This document shows, piece after piece, positions 46,739 through 55,763 of a stretch of 64,000 nt of DNA; within the stretch, counting starts at the first letter, position 1, and every line of letters starts with the position of its first letter. A program made the translations under genes and the position numbers. Under the pieces are notes generated by a model. That model was not told the DNA's origin and made no database searches. It saw only the letters and a list, made by a program, of their open reading frames with translations. The DNA comes from Prevotella sp. KH2C16. Lineage in GTDB: Bacteria > Bacteroidota > Bacteroidia > Bacteroidales > Bacteroidaceae. The stretch spans positions 62,001 through 126,000 of the forward strand of contig NZ_FOOW01000002.1 in assembly GCF_900113305.1 (NCBI RefSeq), written 5' to 3'.

Positions 46739-47872
46739 ATGAAACATATTCATTCGAAGACGATTTCCGCACTTACCTGTCTAGGTGTCGTTCTCTTCAT
46801 CTTCTTTTCCATCGGTGCCAGGATGGGAGCTGCCAACATGCTGAACACCATCATGCACACGGCTCACGACCTGTTGCTGAATACCGTCTTCTATCTGATG
46901 GGCATCTGCGTGATAACGGGTGCCTTGGGCAAGCTTTTCGTGGAGTTTGGCGTAGTAGACTTGCTCGAAAGGGTGCTCCGCCCATTGATGAAGCCGTTGT
47001 TCCATCTGCCGGGTGTTGCCGCATTGGGTGCGGTAATGACATTCCTGAGCGATAATCCGGCGATTATATCCTTGGCGCACGACAAGCATTTCGGCAGTTT
47101 CTTCAAGAAATATCAGTATATATCCCTCACCAATTTCGGCACGGCCTTTGGCATGGGACTTATTGTCATCATCTTCATGATAAGCCAGGGGTTCGGCGCG
47201 GAGCCGCTGATAGGCCTGGTGGGGGCTTTCTGCGGCTGCATCGTGTCTACCCGTCTGATGCAGCACTTCGTCCTCAAGGCTTATCCGAATTATGCGGAAG
47301 AGGTAGCCGTAGCCCCCGATGCCGCCACACAACAGCAGGAGAAGGCTCCCCGCGAGCGTAAGTCGGTCTTTCTCCGTACGCTGGATGCCCTGCTTGACGG
47401 TGGCAAGGGAGGAGTGGAAATAGGTGTGGCCATCATCCCGGGAGTATTGATAATCTCGACCTTGGTGATGATTCTCACTTTCGGCCCCGACGCAAACGGC
47501 CAGTTTACGGGTGCGGCCTATCAGGGCGTGGAGTTTCTGCCATGGCTGGCAAACAAGGCCGACTGGCTTATCGACTGGCTGTTCGGCTTCACGGATCCTC
47601 ATCAGATCGCATTCCCGATTACGGCGTTGGGAGCTGTAGGAGCCGCCTTGAGCCTGGTGCCGAACTTCATCCGGCAGGGGTGGATAGACGGGAATGCCGT
47701 CGCTGTGTTCACCGCCATCGGCATGTGCTGGAGTGGATTCCTGAGCACGCATACGGCTATGCTCGACTCCCTCGGTTATCGTGAACTGACTTCCAAGGCA
47801 ATTATCTCGCATACATTGGGTGGGCTCGTCGCTGCGATCATGGCCCATTTGCTGTATCTTCTTTTGTTCTGA
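46739..47872 (+). CDS. Gate (nucleoside-recognition) domain membrane protein
   Basis: A 377-aa inner-membrane protein with about eight helices in two halves. The first half (about 1-180) has the Gate-domain pattern GKLFVEFGVVDLLERVLRPLMKPLFHLPGVAALGAVMTFLSDNPA and the second (about 210-375) GGKGGVEIGVAIIPGVLIIS. A hydrophilic linker rich in Ala, Gln and Lys (about 190-215) joins them. The family includes nucleoside transporters and SpmA/SpmB-like proteins; the substrate here is unknown. Single gene with terminator at 47893. Confidence 0.82.
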   Translation: MKHIHSKTISALTCLGVVLFIFFSIGARMGAANMLNTIMHTAHDLLLNTVFYLMGICVITGALGKLFVEFGVVDLLERVLRPLMKPLFHLPGVAALGAVMTFLSDNPAIISLAHDKHFGSFFKKYQYISLTNFGTAFGMGLIVIIFMISQGFGAEPLIGLVGAFCGCIVSTRLMQHFVLKAYPNYAEEVAVAPDAATQQQEKAPRERKSVFLRTLDALLDGGKGGVEIGVAIIPGVLIISTLVMILTFGPDANGQFTGAAYQGVEFLPWLANKADWLIDWLFGFTDPHQIAFPITALGAVGAALSLVPNFIRQGWIDGNAVAVFTAIGMCWSGFLSTHTAMLDSLGYRELTSKAIISHTLGGLVAAIMAHLLYLLLF

Positions 47873-47892
47873 CCGAGATTTTCCAGAAGAAA

Positions 47893-47938
47893 ATATAAAA
47901 GGATTGATTCCCATAAGGGGAACCAATCCTTTTTATAT
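47893..47938. terminator. Bidirectional terminator between convergent genes
   Basis: A long stem (arms about 47893-47912 and 47917-47938) with a 4-nt loop ATAA and one or two small defects, flanked by A-rich and T-rich ends. It serves the Gate-domain gene (+) and the DUF5686 gene (-). Confidence 0.85.
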
Positions 47939-47958
47939 GCATAGTCAGCAGACTTCTT

Positions 47959-50490
47959 TTAGAACGCTATGTTGAAGTGGAAGCGTATGCCCCATTTGTC
48001 AATGTCGCTGTGCTTGGTGTAGGTAAGCCTTCTTACATATTCTATGCCGAACATGCGGAAGATGTTGTGGATGCCGACAATGGCCTCCCAGTAAGGCTGA
48101 TTGGTCATCAGGCGCGTGCGTGCGGGGAACCTGAAAAGCATCGGATCGTTGCTGCGCTCAAACGGGTTGTTCTTGTTCGTGAGGTATCCCCACATACCCT
48201 TGACGGCAATGAATTCACGGAACTTGAGGTAGTGGAGCAGCGGAATGCGGTTGAACAGTTTCCCATTCATGTCCCATGCAATGCTCCAGAATGCATAACG
48301 GTCGTTCAGAAACTCCATGTTGTTCATCAGCGAGAAGGTCTCGTCGTGGTTGAAGTAGGAAAGATTCACGGGCGGCATGATGAGCAGGGGATACGGCACC
48401 TTGTTCCATTGTGCACCGGTTTTCAGGAGCATGTCCACATGTCCCCAGCTTCCCAGCCACTGACGCTTGTACAGGCTGGCCTCCGTAAGGTTGAGGCTGT
48501 AGTTTCCTCCGAGGAAATGCTTGAATCCCGTGGTGTGCTGAATATTGATGTCGGGCTTGTCATAGTTGATGGCGAAGCGGTTCTGCTTCGTGTTTACGAA
48601 GGCCGTGTTGGCGCAGTAGCCTACGCCGAAAGTAAGCTCCGTCGTGCGGAACTTCTTCACCTCCTCGCCCCCGTTGACAGGGTTGAAGTGCAGGTCGGCG
48701 GCCACTTGGTTGCTCTCCGTCTTCAGTCCGAGGTTCATGCGGAAGCCCCAGCGTGCCTCATAGTCGAACTTTATGCTCTGCCGGTTATAGAAATACATCT
48801 CGCGGACATCCTTGGCGCGCACGGCCATGAACATGTTGTCCTTGTTGTTATGTATGAATTTGTCCGAGGGGGACATGACATCTTTCTCGCTCTCGATGAC
48901 GATGTTGCGCTTGGGGAACTCGAAGGGGGAGTTCTCCTTTCTGTTGAAGGAGTAGGTGAGGGTGGAGTTGTAGTAGAAGTTTCTCGACTTCAGGCCGTAT
49001 GCGCCGTAGCCGCTCCAGAAGAGGTGCGGATTCAGCGCGGCCATGGTTCGCCCGCTTGCGCGGAGGCGGAGGCCGTCGACGAAGTTATAGGAAATGATCG
49101 TATTCACCGGCCCGATGTCGAATTTGCTCTTCTCACCCTTCTTCCCGGTCTCCACGAAGTTTTCTATCAGGGCTCGCAGTCCGAACATCACCCATCCGAA
49201 ATGCTTGGTCTTGATCATGCGGTCCACGAAGTCGTCCATGCCTTGCTCTCCCTTGGAGAGTTCCGTCTTACGGTTCTGATCCCAGAAGCTCTCGTCCCTT
49301 TGCTTGGCCATCGAGTAGGTATATTCCTTGGCCTTGCCGCGAAACTCCTTGTCGTCAAACGCCGTAAAGTCGTAGTCGGTGATGCGTGTATTGCGGGTAA
49401 CGAGCACATCCGGCAGGAAGTCATACATGCGGAACTCCGCCCACATGTCGTCTTGCGAGAGACACCATTCCCCGTTCTGCGCCGGCTGATATTCCTGCAG
49501 TACATGCATGTTGCGCACATAGTTCACCTCGCTCTTGTTCGGAATCTGGAGCTTGCACCGTCGCACATGCAGCGACGAGTCCTTCATCACCCACAGTTCG
49601 CCCTGGAATCCGAAGTCCTGATGATTGTTCGGATAGAACAGCAGATGGTAGCAGCTGTCGTTTTCTACGGTTACCGTATCCATGATCGAGAAGCGATAGA
49701 AGCTGATGGCGGTGCGTCCGATGGGGCTGGTGAACTCATGTTGCAGGAGCATGATGAAATCATCGTAGATGTCAACATCCTTAAACATTTCCTTCAACAT
49801 GTTGTTTGCCATCTCTCCGGTTTGGAAAATTGTGTTCACGCCCTTGGTTCGCTTCCCTTTGATAATGTCCTGCGATTTCTCAGGATCTTTGCGAAACAGG
49901 CGCGTGGAGATGGTCTCATCCACGGTCAGAGGCATCACTTTCTTGTCGTTCAAGGGAGAGATTTCTATCTGATCTGTATACCAATGCGTGCGTGTCGTGT
50001 CGTGTTTTATTTTGTCAACATCGTTTACTGAGAATGTAATCTTCTGGTATTTCTCATAGCGAAAGAAGTCATGCGACTCGAGTTTGTTGTGTTTTTTCTT
50101 CGCAATTACCCGCTTCATCAACTCCACGGCGGGGTTGTCCTTGCGGCTGTACCTGCGTCTTTTCGCCTTCACCTTCACCTCACTGAGCGTCTTGGAGTCG
50201 CTCTCCATGCGGGCTTCAATGAATTCTGTACCGCGGGAAACTTTCACCAGTTTCGTCTTGTAGCCCACGCAGGTAATCTGGAGGGTTCTGCCTTCTTCTT
50301 TCGCAATGCGGAAGTTGCCGAGTTCGTCGGTCAGTACGGAGCCCTTGCTGCCCTGATACTTCACACTGGCGCGTTGCAGGAGCGTACCGTCCGACCTGTC
50401 TTTCACCTGCCCTTTCACATAGGTAGTCTGTGCTTGAGCCGTGAACGCCGTAAGGTAGAACAATATGTAGAAAAATATTCTCTTGACCAT
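47959..50490 (-). CDS. DUF5686 outer-membrane protein with carboxypeptidase-regulatory-like domain
   Basis: An 843-aa predicted outer-membrane protein. The signal peptide (about 1-20, ending TAQAQ) precedes a CarbopepD_reg_2-like domain (about 24-100, VKGQVKDRSDGTLLQRASV) and then the DUF5686 region, which starts near RKDNPAVELMKRVIAKKKHN. The last 350 residues alternate in the manner of a beta barrel and end with KWGIRFHFNIAF, a C-terminal aromatic barrel signal. The family is Bacteroidota-specific and of unknown function. Own promoter box at 50513-50520. Confidence 0.88.
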   Translation of the reverse strand: MVKRIFFYILFYLTAFTAQAQTTYVKGQVKDRSDGTLLQRASVKYQGSKGSVLTDELGNFRIAKEEGRTLQITCVGYKTKLVKVSRGTEFIEARMESDSKTLSEVKVKAKRRRYSRKDNPAVELMKRVIAKKKHNKLESHDFFRYEKYQKITFSVNDVDKIKHDTTRTHWYTDQIEISPLNDKKVMPLTVDETISTRLFRKDPEKSQDIIKGKRTKGVNTIFQTGEMANNMLKEMFKDVDIYDDFIMLLQHEFTSPIGRTAISFYRFSIMDTVTVENDSCYHLLFYPNNHQDFGFQGELWVMKDSSLHVRRCKLQIPNKSEVNYVRNMHVLQEYQPAQNGEWCLSQDDMWAEFRMYDFLPDVLVTRNTRITDYDFTAFDDKEFRGKAKEYTYSMAKQRDESFWDQNRKTELSKGEQGMDDFVDRMIKTKHFGWVMFGLRALIENFVETGKKGEKSKFDIGPVNTIISYNFVDGLRLRASGRTMAALNPHLFWSGYGAYGLKSRNFYYNSTLTYSFNRKENSPFEFPKRNIVIESEKDVMSPSDKFIHNNKDNMFMAVRAKDVREMYFYNRQSIKFDYEARWGFRMNLGLKTESNQVAADLHFNPVNGGEEVKKFRTTELTFGVGYCANTAFVNTKQNRFAINYDKPDINIQHTTGFKHFLGGNYSLNLTEASLYKRQWLGSWGHVDMLLKTGAQWNKVPYPLLIMPPVNLSYFNHDETFSLMNNMEFLNDRYAFWSIAWDMNGKLFNRIPLLHYLKFREFIAVKGMWGYLTNKNNPFERSNDPMLFRFPARTRLMTNQPYWEAIVGIHNIFRMFGIEYVRRLTYTKHSDIDKWGIRFHFNIAF

Positions 50491-50512
50491 TATTATCTTA
50501 AAAACCTTTCGG

Positions 50513-50520
50513 CAAAGTTA
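50513..50520 (-). promoter_or_regulatory. -7 promoter box of the DUF5686 gene
   Basis: Minus-strand TAACTTTG fits TAnnTTTG, 23 bp upstream of the ATG at 50490. Confidence 0.65.
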
Positions 50521-51188
50521 CTCATATTTTTCCGGAATATGTAGAAAAATGAGCAAAAATATAGACAAGCTCATTGAAATACTGTTAAAAACGAAAGCGT
50601 TGACCCGACTGCGGTAGTGTACGATAAGGGCATTTAATTGTTAAAATTCAGCCTGTGAATGGCAGCGGAGTTTTCTACTGTCGTCAATAATGGGTAAAAT
50701 ACCCCTGTTTTTGCGATTTTTATAATCGACTGACTTTCAGTCAGATGCAAAAAGATGCTTCGGGAGAGTTCGTCCCCAGGGCGCCAAAAAACGGCAAACA
50801 AGTTTGTAAAAGGCAGCTAAAAGCTTAGCTTTTAACGGCTAAAAGGAAAGTAAAAGGCCGTTAACAGCAATGCAGGAGGCGGTCTTTTGCGTGAAAAGGG
50901 GCTCTGCTGAGTGTGTTTCGGGGTTGTTTTCCCTCTTCTCGGAGTTCGTCTTCCCGTTTCCGGTTGCTGATTTTGTGTTAAAAAATCGGTGAGTTTTCTC
51001 TCTTTGTCTTACTTTTAGAACATCGCCGGCAAATGGCGGTTTGCCTGATGAAACAGGATGGAAATGCTTTTATAAAGCCAATTTTCGTAATTCTGCTAAT
51101 ATTCTCATTTTCATCCGTCTCATGTAAGTATGGCGGCTTGCGTACATAAATAATAACAAAAAACTTCTTGAATTTCACAAAACTTTCG
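50521..51188. other. Intergenic region before the polyene cluster
   Basis: About 670 bp with no credible gene. It holds a small inverted repeat (CTGACT-TTC-AGTCAG, 50730-50744), an 11-bp-phased TAAAAG array (50807-50856) and what may be a worn copy of the 22-bp element: TTGCTGATTTTGT at 50964 and TCGGTGA at 50986, 22 bp apart. The long A/T-rich left part has no recognised RNA structure. Confidence 0.5.
50807..50856. repeat. Helically phased TAAAAG/CTTTTA array (11-bp period)
   Basis: The word TAAAAG starts at 50807, 50818, 50840 and 50851, and its reverse complement CTTTTA at 50829, so five words sit on an exact 11-bp grid with the middle one inverted. The stretch around 50840 (GGCTAAAAGGAAA) matches the tail of repeat copies B and C. 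Confidence 0.7.
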
Positions 51189-51196
51189 TACTTTTG
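51189..51196 (+). promoter_or_regulatory. -7 promoter box of the polyene gene cluster
   Basis: TACTTTTG fits TAnnTTTG, 21 bp upstream of the ATG at 51218. It is the likely start of the long operon that runs to the right edge. Confidence 0.65.
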
Positions 51197-51217
51197 CATG
51201 CAAAACAGGAGAAGAGA

Positions 51218-51946
51218 ATGAAATACGCGCTCGTAACCGGAGGCTCTCGGGGCATCGGAAAGGCCATTGCCCATGAGCTGGCATCGACGGGGATGCCTGT
51301 AGTAATCAACTATCGCAGCAACGATGAGGCAGCTCAGCAGACAGTCGGGGAAATCAGCGCGAGCGGCGGTCGTGCCGAGCTTTTGAAGTTTGATGTCGCT
51401 GATGCCGCCGCCACGGAGCAGGCCTTGGCCGACTGGGAAGACCGTCATCCGGAAGACCACATCTCCGTACTGGTCAACAATGCTGGTATCCGCAAGGATA
51501 ACCTGCTCATCTTCATGCAGAACGAGGAATGGGAGGAGGTCATCCGCACACCGCTCAACGGCTTCTTCTTCATCACCCGCCGGTTGCTTAAGAATATGCT
51601 CACGCACCGCGGAGGGCGCATAATCAACATCGCCTCGCTCTCCGGCATCAAGGGATTGCCTGGTCAGACGAACTATAGTGCCGCCAAGGCAGCCCTCATC
51701 GGGGCTACGAAAGCCCTGGCTCAGGAGGTGGCGAAGCGCGGGATTACGGTGAACGCCATTGCCCCTGGCTTTATCGACACCGACATGACGGCCGACCTTG
51801 ACAAGGCGGAGCTCTGCAAGCTCGTGCCCATGGGGCGTTTCGGAACTCCCGAGGAGGTGGCCGCGCTGGCAGGATTCCTCGCCGGCGAGAGGGCCGGGTA
51901 TATCACGGGACAGGTAATTCAGGTAAATGGAGGCCTATATACTTAA
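51218..51946 (+). CDS. 3-oxoacyl-ACP reductase (FabG/ApeQ-like ketoreductase)
   Basis: A 242-aa short-chain dehydrogenase that reduces the beta-keto group of the growing ACP-bound chain with NADPH. Cofactor motif TGGSRGIG (7-14), NNAG, and the catalytic Ser-Tyr-Lys in SLSGIKG and TNYSAAKAAL. The end YITGQVIQVNGGLYT is typical FabG. The start at 51218 is preceded by a purine-rich AGGAGAAGAGA and the promoter box; an upstream TTG frame is not used. First gene of the cluster, equivalent in role to ApeQ of aryl-polyene clusters. Confidence 0.93.
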   Translation: MKYALVTGGSRGIGKAIAHELASTGMPVVINYRSNDEAAQQTVGEISASGGRAELLKFDVADAAATEQALADWEDRHPEDHISVLVNNAGIRKDNLLIFMQNEEWEEVIRTPLNGFFFITRRLLKNMLTHRGGRIINIASLSGIKGLPGQTNYSAAKAALIGATKALAQEVAKRGITVNAIAPGFIDTDMTADLDKAELCKLVPMGRFGTPEEVAALAGFLAGERAGYITGQVIQVNGGLYT

Positions 51947-51991
51947 TGACATCTTATTATGCATAGTGCATTAAGACTTATGAATTAAATA

Positions 51992-53212
51992 ATGGAAAGA
52001 CGAGTAGTAATCACCGGCATGGGCATCTGGTCGTGTTTGGGAACAAATAAGGAAACCGTAACCCAGTCTCTGCGAGAGGGGAAGTGCGGCATCGGCATCG
52101 AGGAGAAGCGTATTGAATATGGTTATCAGTCGGCGCTTACCGGACTTGTGGAACAACCCGTCTTGAAGGGCATCCTTCCCCGCCGGGAGCGTATTGGGCT
52201 GCCGGAGGAGGGCGAGTATGCCTTCATGGCTGCAAGGGAAGCCTTCGGCCAGGCCTGCATCGACGAGGATTTCCTATTGCGGAACGAGGTCGGCGTGATA
52301 TTCGGCAATGACTCTTCGGCGAAGCCGGTGATAGAGTCGGCTAACATTATGGCCGAGAAACACGATACGCAACTGCTGGGTTCGGGCTATATCTTTCAGG
52401 CAATGAACTCCACCGTGAACATGAACCTGAGTGCCATCTTCCACCTCCGGGGGGTGAACTTCTCGGTCAGCAGCGCCTGTGCCAGCGGCAGCCATTCCAT
52501 CGGCTTGGGGTTCCTGCTCATCAAGCAGGGGCTTCAGGACAGGGTGATTTGCGGTGGTGCCCAGGAGACTAACTTCTATAGTATGGCATCGTTCGATGCC
52601 CTCAATGCGTTCAGCAAGCGCATGGATGAGCCTCAGAAGGCTTCCCGCCCGTTTGACAGAGACCGCGACGGACTTGTTCCCAGCGGCGGCGCGGCGGCCG
52701 TGATGCTCGAGGAATACGAGAGTGCAGTCAGGCGCGGGGCTCCGATTCTTGCCGAGGTAACGGGCTATGGGTTCTCTTCCAACGGGGGAGGAATCAGCCA
52801 GCCTTCCGACGACGGCAGCGTGATTGCCATGAGCCGGGCCATGAAAATGGCGGAAGTAGAGGCTGATGACATCGATTATATCAACGCCCATGCCACCAGT
52901 ACGCATCAGGGCGACATGTTCGAGGCCATAGCCCTCGACCGGCTCTTCCGCGGCAGGCATGCCTGGATATCGTCTACGAAGGGAATGACAGGCCATGAAT
53001 GCTGGATGGCAGGTGCGTCGGAGGTGGTCTATAGCGTGCTCATGATGCAGAACAACTTCATTGCGCCGAACATCAATTTCGACAATCCCGATGAGTATAG
53101 CGAGCCCCTGCGCCTTGCCACGACGACCCGTGAGGCAGAACTCAACACCGTCCTCAGCAACAGCTTCGGCTTCGGAGGCACCAATTCGGCATTAGTCATC
53201 AAGAGAGTTTAG
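51992..53212 (+). CDS. Beta-ketoacyl-ACP synthase (catalytic, copy 1)
   Basis: A 406-aa KAS I/II-type condensing enzyme. The active cysteine is Cys163 in VSSACASGSH, and the two catalytic histidines lie in NAHATSTHQGD and TKGMTGHECW. The glycine-rich end SNSFGFGGTNSALVIKRV is complete. By order and class it should extend the polyene chain on ACP. It starts 45 bp after the ketoreductase gene and is followed by two secreted-protein genes, an unusual interruption. Confidence 0.93.
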   Translation: MERRVVITGMGIWSCLGTNKETVTQSLREGKCGIGIEEKRIEYGYQSALTGLVEQPVLKGILPRRERIGLPEEGEYAFMAAREAFGQACIDEDFLLRNEVGVIFGNDSSAKPVIESANIMAEKHDTQLLGSGYIFQAMNSTVNMNLSAIFHLRGVNFSVSSACASGSHSIGLGFLLIKQGLQDRVICGGAQETNFYSMASFDALNAFSKRMDEPQKASRPFDRDRDGLVPSGGAAAVMLEEYESAVRRGAPILAEVTGYGFSSNGGGISQPSDDGSVIAMSRAMKMAEVEADDIDYINAHATSTHQGDMFEAIALDRLFRGRHAWISSTKGMTGHECWMAGASEVVYSVLMMQNNFIAPNINFDNPDEYSEPLRLATTTREAELNTVLSNSFGFGGTNSALVIKRV

Positions 53213-53247
53213 CATAATTATAAGTATAAAATTAAACATTAAAAGCA

Positions 53248-53847
53248 ATGAAAAAAGTCTTTCTATTCATGTCGTTCATGCTGTTGGCATTGGCAACGGC
53301 AAGTGCTAAGAACAAGGAAGTAACCCTTAAGAGCGGTGATCCCACGGTATTGAACCAGCCTGGAAAAACGGCAATCTTCACATTTGATTACAAAAACACG
53401 ATTTGCGAGGGAAAACCTTTACAGAAATATCTGAAAGATCGTGGCGAGGAAAATGTAAAAGACTGGCCTAAGGAGTGTCAGGACACAGAGGACAATTACT
53501 TCATGGAGCGTTGGAATGACGAGAGCAAGAAGAGCATTACGCTTATAAAAGGCGGCGAGGCAGACTATAAAGTAATCGTGCATATAGATAAATTAGATCT
53601 TGGAAGTACGGCTGTAGCCATGTTTGTCCCCACCTTTTCCCGTAAGACGGGTGCCTGCGAGGTGAGTGGGACGGTGGATATTATCGACCAGAAAACGGGG
53701 AAGACAGTCTGTGTTCTTGAAATCAGCAAGCTGCGTGGAGTAGCTACCCGTGCCTTTGAGGTGGCAAGCTCCGAGACCCGCCGTCGTGGACTTACCTATA
53801 AGAAGATGGCACAGTTGATATTGGAATTTGCTCAGAAACAAAAATAG
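53248..53847 (+). CDS. Secreted protein of unknown function inside the polyene cluster
   Basis: A 199-aa protein with a signal peptide (about 1-20, ending TASA). The mature part starts KNKEVTLKSGDPTVLNQPGK and has three cysteines (TICEG, KECQD, and ACEVSG), then VCVLEISKLRG and a basic helical C-terminus. The alternating pattern FTFDYKNT, YKVIVHIDKLDLG, SGTVDIIDQKTGKTVCVLEI suggests a beta-sandwich. No lipobox or membrane anchor. It lies 8 bp before a second secreted-protein gene. Family not recognised; a periplasmic role in handling the product is inference. Confidence 0.72.
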   Translation: MKKVFLFMSFMLLALATASAKNKEVTLKSGDPTVLNQPGKTAIFTFDYKNTICEGKPLQKYLKDRGEENVKDWPKECQDTEDNYFMERWNDESKKSITLIKGGEADYKVIVHIDKLDLGSTAVAMFVPTFSRKTGACEVSGTVDIIDQKTGKTVCVLEISKLRGVATRAFEVASSETRRRGLTYKKMAQLILEFAQKQK

Positions 53848-53855
53848 GAATAGAT

Positions 53856-54389
53856 ATGAAGAAGTATATGATGATAATGGCAGCCGTGTTCGTAACTCTT
53901 GCGGCGGGCGCACAGGAAGTAAAAGGTAGCCTGGATGTATTGAAAGGGCAGTCGAGACTGAATGTCGTTGAAGACTGGAGCCGTCTGAAAATCTGTGATA
54001 TGGACAGGGCTGCATGGGTAAAATACCGCAATTCGGAGCAGCCGGAGTATGATGCAGAGAAGGAACTTGACGAGGAATTACAGCCTCGTTTGCGTGAGGA
54101 TATGCTTCCGGAAGCTAATAGCAAGCTGAACAAAAAGCGCATTTATCTCACCCGGGAGCCCGAATTGAAATATACATTATTGATTGCCCCTCTGGCTGTT
54201 GATAAGAAAGGAAACCAGCTTGTGGAGTGTATCGTGCGAGAAACAGCTACCAGCAAAGAGGTTGCCAGATTCAATATTGACGGCGACGGTGGAGTTTTCG
54301 GCTCCATGTCCAACCTTTGGGGCGATGGTTTCCGCTCCTCTGGTAAGAAGTTGGGAAAGCTCCTCCTAAAGGCAATGACAGGAAAGTAA
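53856..54389 (+). CDS. Second secreted protein of unknown function
   Basis: A 177-aa protein with a signal peptide (about 1-19, ending AAGAQ). The mature N-terminus EVKGSLDVLKGQSRLNVVED is followed by an acidic, helical middle (YDAEKELDEELQPRLREDML) and a beta-type C-terminal part (YTLLIAPLAVDKKGNQLVECIV) ending in a glycine-rich, basic stretch. Tight spacing (8 bp upstream, 3 bp downstream) places it in the biosynthetic operon. No recognised family or active site. Confidence 0.7.
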   Translation: MKKYMMIMAAVFVTLAAGAQEVKGSLDVLKGQSRLNVVEDWSRLKICDMDRAAWVKYRNSEQPEYDAEKELDEELQPRLREDMLPEANSKLNKKRIYLTREPELKYTLLIAPLAVDKKGNQLVECIVRETATSKEVARFNIDGDGGVFGSMSNLWGDGFRSSGKKLGKLLLKAMTGK

Positions 54390-54392
54390 GGG

Positions 54393-55487
54393 ATGAATCT
54401 ATCCGAATCTCTGCAGGAGAAATATACTCAGGAGACGCTGTCAGCCCGTGATGCACAACGGGCGGCGGAGTTTATCGCCTTCGGACCGATAGTTTTCGAG
54501 GTCTCGAGAATCATGGTCAAGTGGGGCATTCTCGATAGACTTCGCGACGAAACACTGACTGTCGAGGAGATTGCGGAGCGTGTGGGCTGCTCGGTCTATG
54601 CGTCAAAGTGTCTTCTGGAGGCATCCCTTACGATAGGAACGGTGCTCGTCGATCCCGCCACGAATCGTTTCTCCCTCTCCAAAACGGGCTGGTTCCTGCT
54701 CAATGATCCTGCTACCCGCGTGAATCTCGACTTCAACCATGATGTCAACTACGAGGGAATGTTCCGTCTCGAAGAGGCTCTGAAGGAGGGAAAACCTGTT
54801 GGATTGAGGCACTTTGGCAACTGGTCTACGGTCTATGAGGGACTCTCCCGATTGCCGGAGGCCGTCCGGAAGAGCTGGTTTGCCTTCGACCATTTCTATA
54901 GCGACAGCTCTTTTGAGGAGGCCTTGCGGATAGTCTTTGCCCGAAAGCTCAAGACTCTGCTCGATGTGGGCGGCAATACGGGTCGGTGGGCACTACAGTG
55001 TGTCGGACACGATGCCGATGTGAGGGTTACCATTATGGATCTCCCGCAGCAGCTGGAGCTGATGAGGGAGGCCACGAAAGACAAGTCTGGTGCCGACCGC
55101 ATCGACGGTTTCGCTGTCAATATGCTGGATCCGAACAGCCTGTTCCCGACCGACCGACATTATGATGCCATTTGGATGAGTCAGTTTCTGGACTGTTTTG
55201 CGGAATCGGAGATAGCAAGTATCCTGGAGAGAGCTGCCCGAATCATGGACGAAAGGTCGACGCTCTATATTATGGAGACCTTTTGGGATCGCCAACGCTT
55301 TGAGCCGGCGGCCTTCTGTCTGACGCAGACCAGCCTCTATTTCACGGCCATCGCCAACGGCAACAGCAAGATGTATCATAGCGAAGACTTGATGCGAATC
55401 GTAGAGAAAGCCGGCTTGCAGGTGGCGAAAATCCATGATAACCTCGGACAGGGGCATTCCATCCTTGAGATAAAGAAATCAGAATAA
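54393..55487 (+). CDS. SAM-dependent methyltransferase (O-methyltransferase-like)
   Basis: A 364-aa cytoplasmic enzyme. The N-terminal part (about 20-110) is a winged-helix dimerisation domain (LTVEEIAERVGCSVYASKCLLEA), as in plant-type and antibiotic O-methyltransferases. The SAM-binding motif is LLDVGGNTGRWA (about 190-201), with the acidic SAM-ribose residue in TIMDLP and the post-motif YDAIWMSQFLDCF. It probably methylates the aryl head or a hydroxyl of the product; position is unknown. Stop to the ACP gene is 26 bp. Confidence 0.88.
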   Translation: MNLSESLQEKYTQETLSARDAQRAAEFIAFGPIVFEVSRIMVKWGILDRLRDETLTVEEIAERVGCSVYASKCLLEASLTIGTVLVDPATNRFSLSKTGWFLLNDPATRVNLDFNHDVNYEGMFRLEEALKEGKPVGLRHFGNWSTVYEGLSRLPEAVRKSWFAFDHFYSDSSFEEALRIVFARKLKTLLDVGGNTGRWALQCVGHDADVRVTIMDLPQQLELMREATKDKSGADRIDGFAVNMLDPNSLFPTDRHYDAIWMSQFLDCFAESEIASILERAARIMDERSTLYIMETFWDRQRFEPAAFCLTQTSLYFTAIANGNSKMYHSEDLMRIVEKAGLQVAKIHDNLGQGHSILEIKKSE

Positions 55488-55513
55488 AGCAAAATAAACA
55501 ACTAAAAAGAATT

Positions 55514-55762
55514 ATGACAAGACAGGAAATAGAAGAAAAAGTACGCGAATTCCTTATTGACGACCTTGAAATCGACGAAGAAAAGATTGCTCCCGAGGCT
55601 CAGTTGAAGGACGATCTGGGCATCGATTCACTCGACTTCGTCGATATCGTAGTCATTGTAGAAAAGAAGTTTGGCTTCAAGATTAAGCCCGAGGAAATGG
55701 CAGGAGTGAAGACGCTCAGCCAGTTCTGCGACTATATAGAAGGCAAAGTAGGAGATAAGTAG
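55514..55762 (+). CDS. Acyl carrier protein, copy 1
   Basis: An 82-aa acidic ACP. The phosphopantetheine serine is Ser39 in LGIDSLDFVDIVVIVEKKFG. Four-helix pattern and acidic helix II are intact. It should carry the growing chain with the ketosynthases here. One base separates its stop from the acyltransferase start. Confidence 0.95.
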   Translation: MTRQEIEEKVREFLIDDLEIDEEKIAPEAQLKDDLGIDSLDFVDIVVIVEKKFGFKIKPEEMAGVKTLSQFCDYIEGKVGDK

Positions 55763-55763
55763 C

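Noticed and set aside
47977..50031. 684-codon plus-strand open frame opposite the DUF5686 gene
   Set aside because: Antisense shadow; the minus strand has signal peptide, domain order, barrel end and promoter box.
51194..51217. TTG start for the FabG-like gene
   Set aside because: The TTG overlaps the promoter box; the ATG at 51218 gives the standard family N-terminus and has a purine-rich stretch before it.
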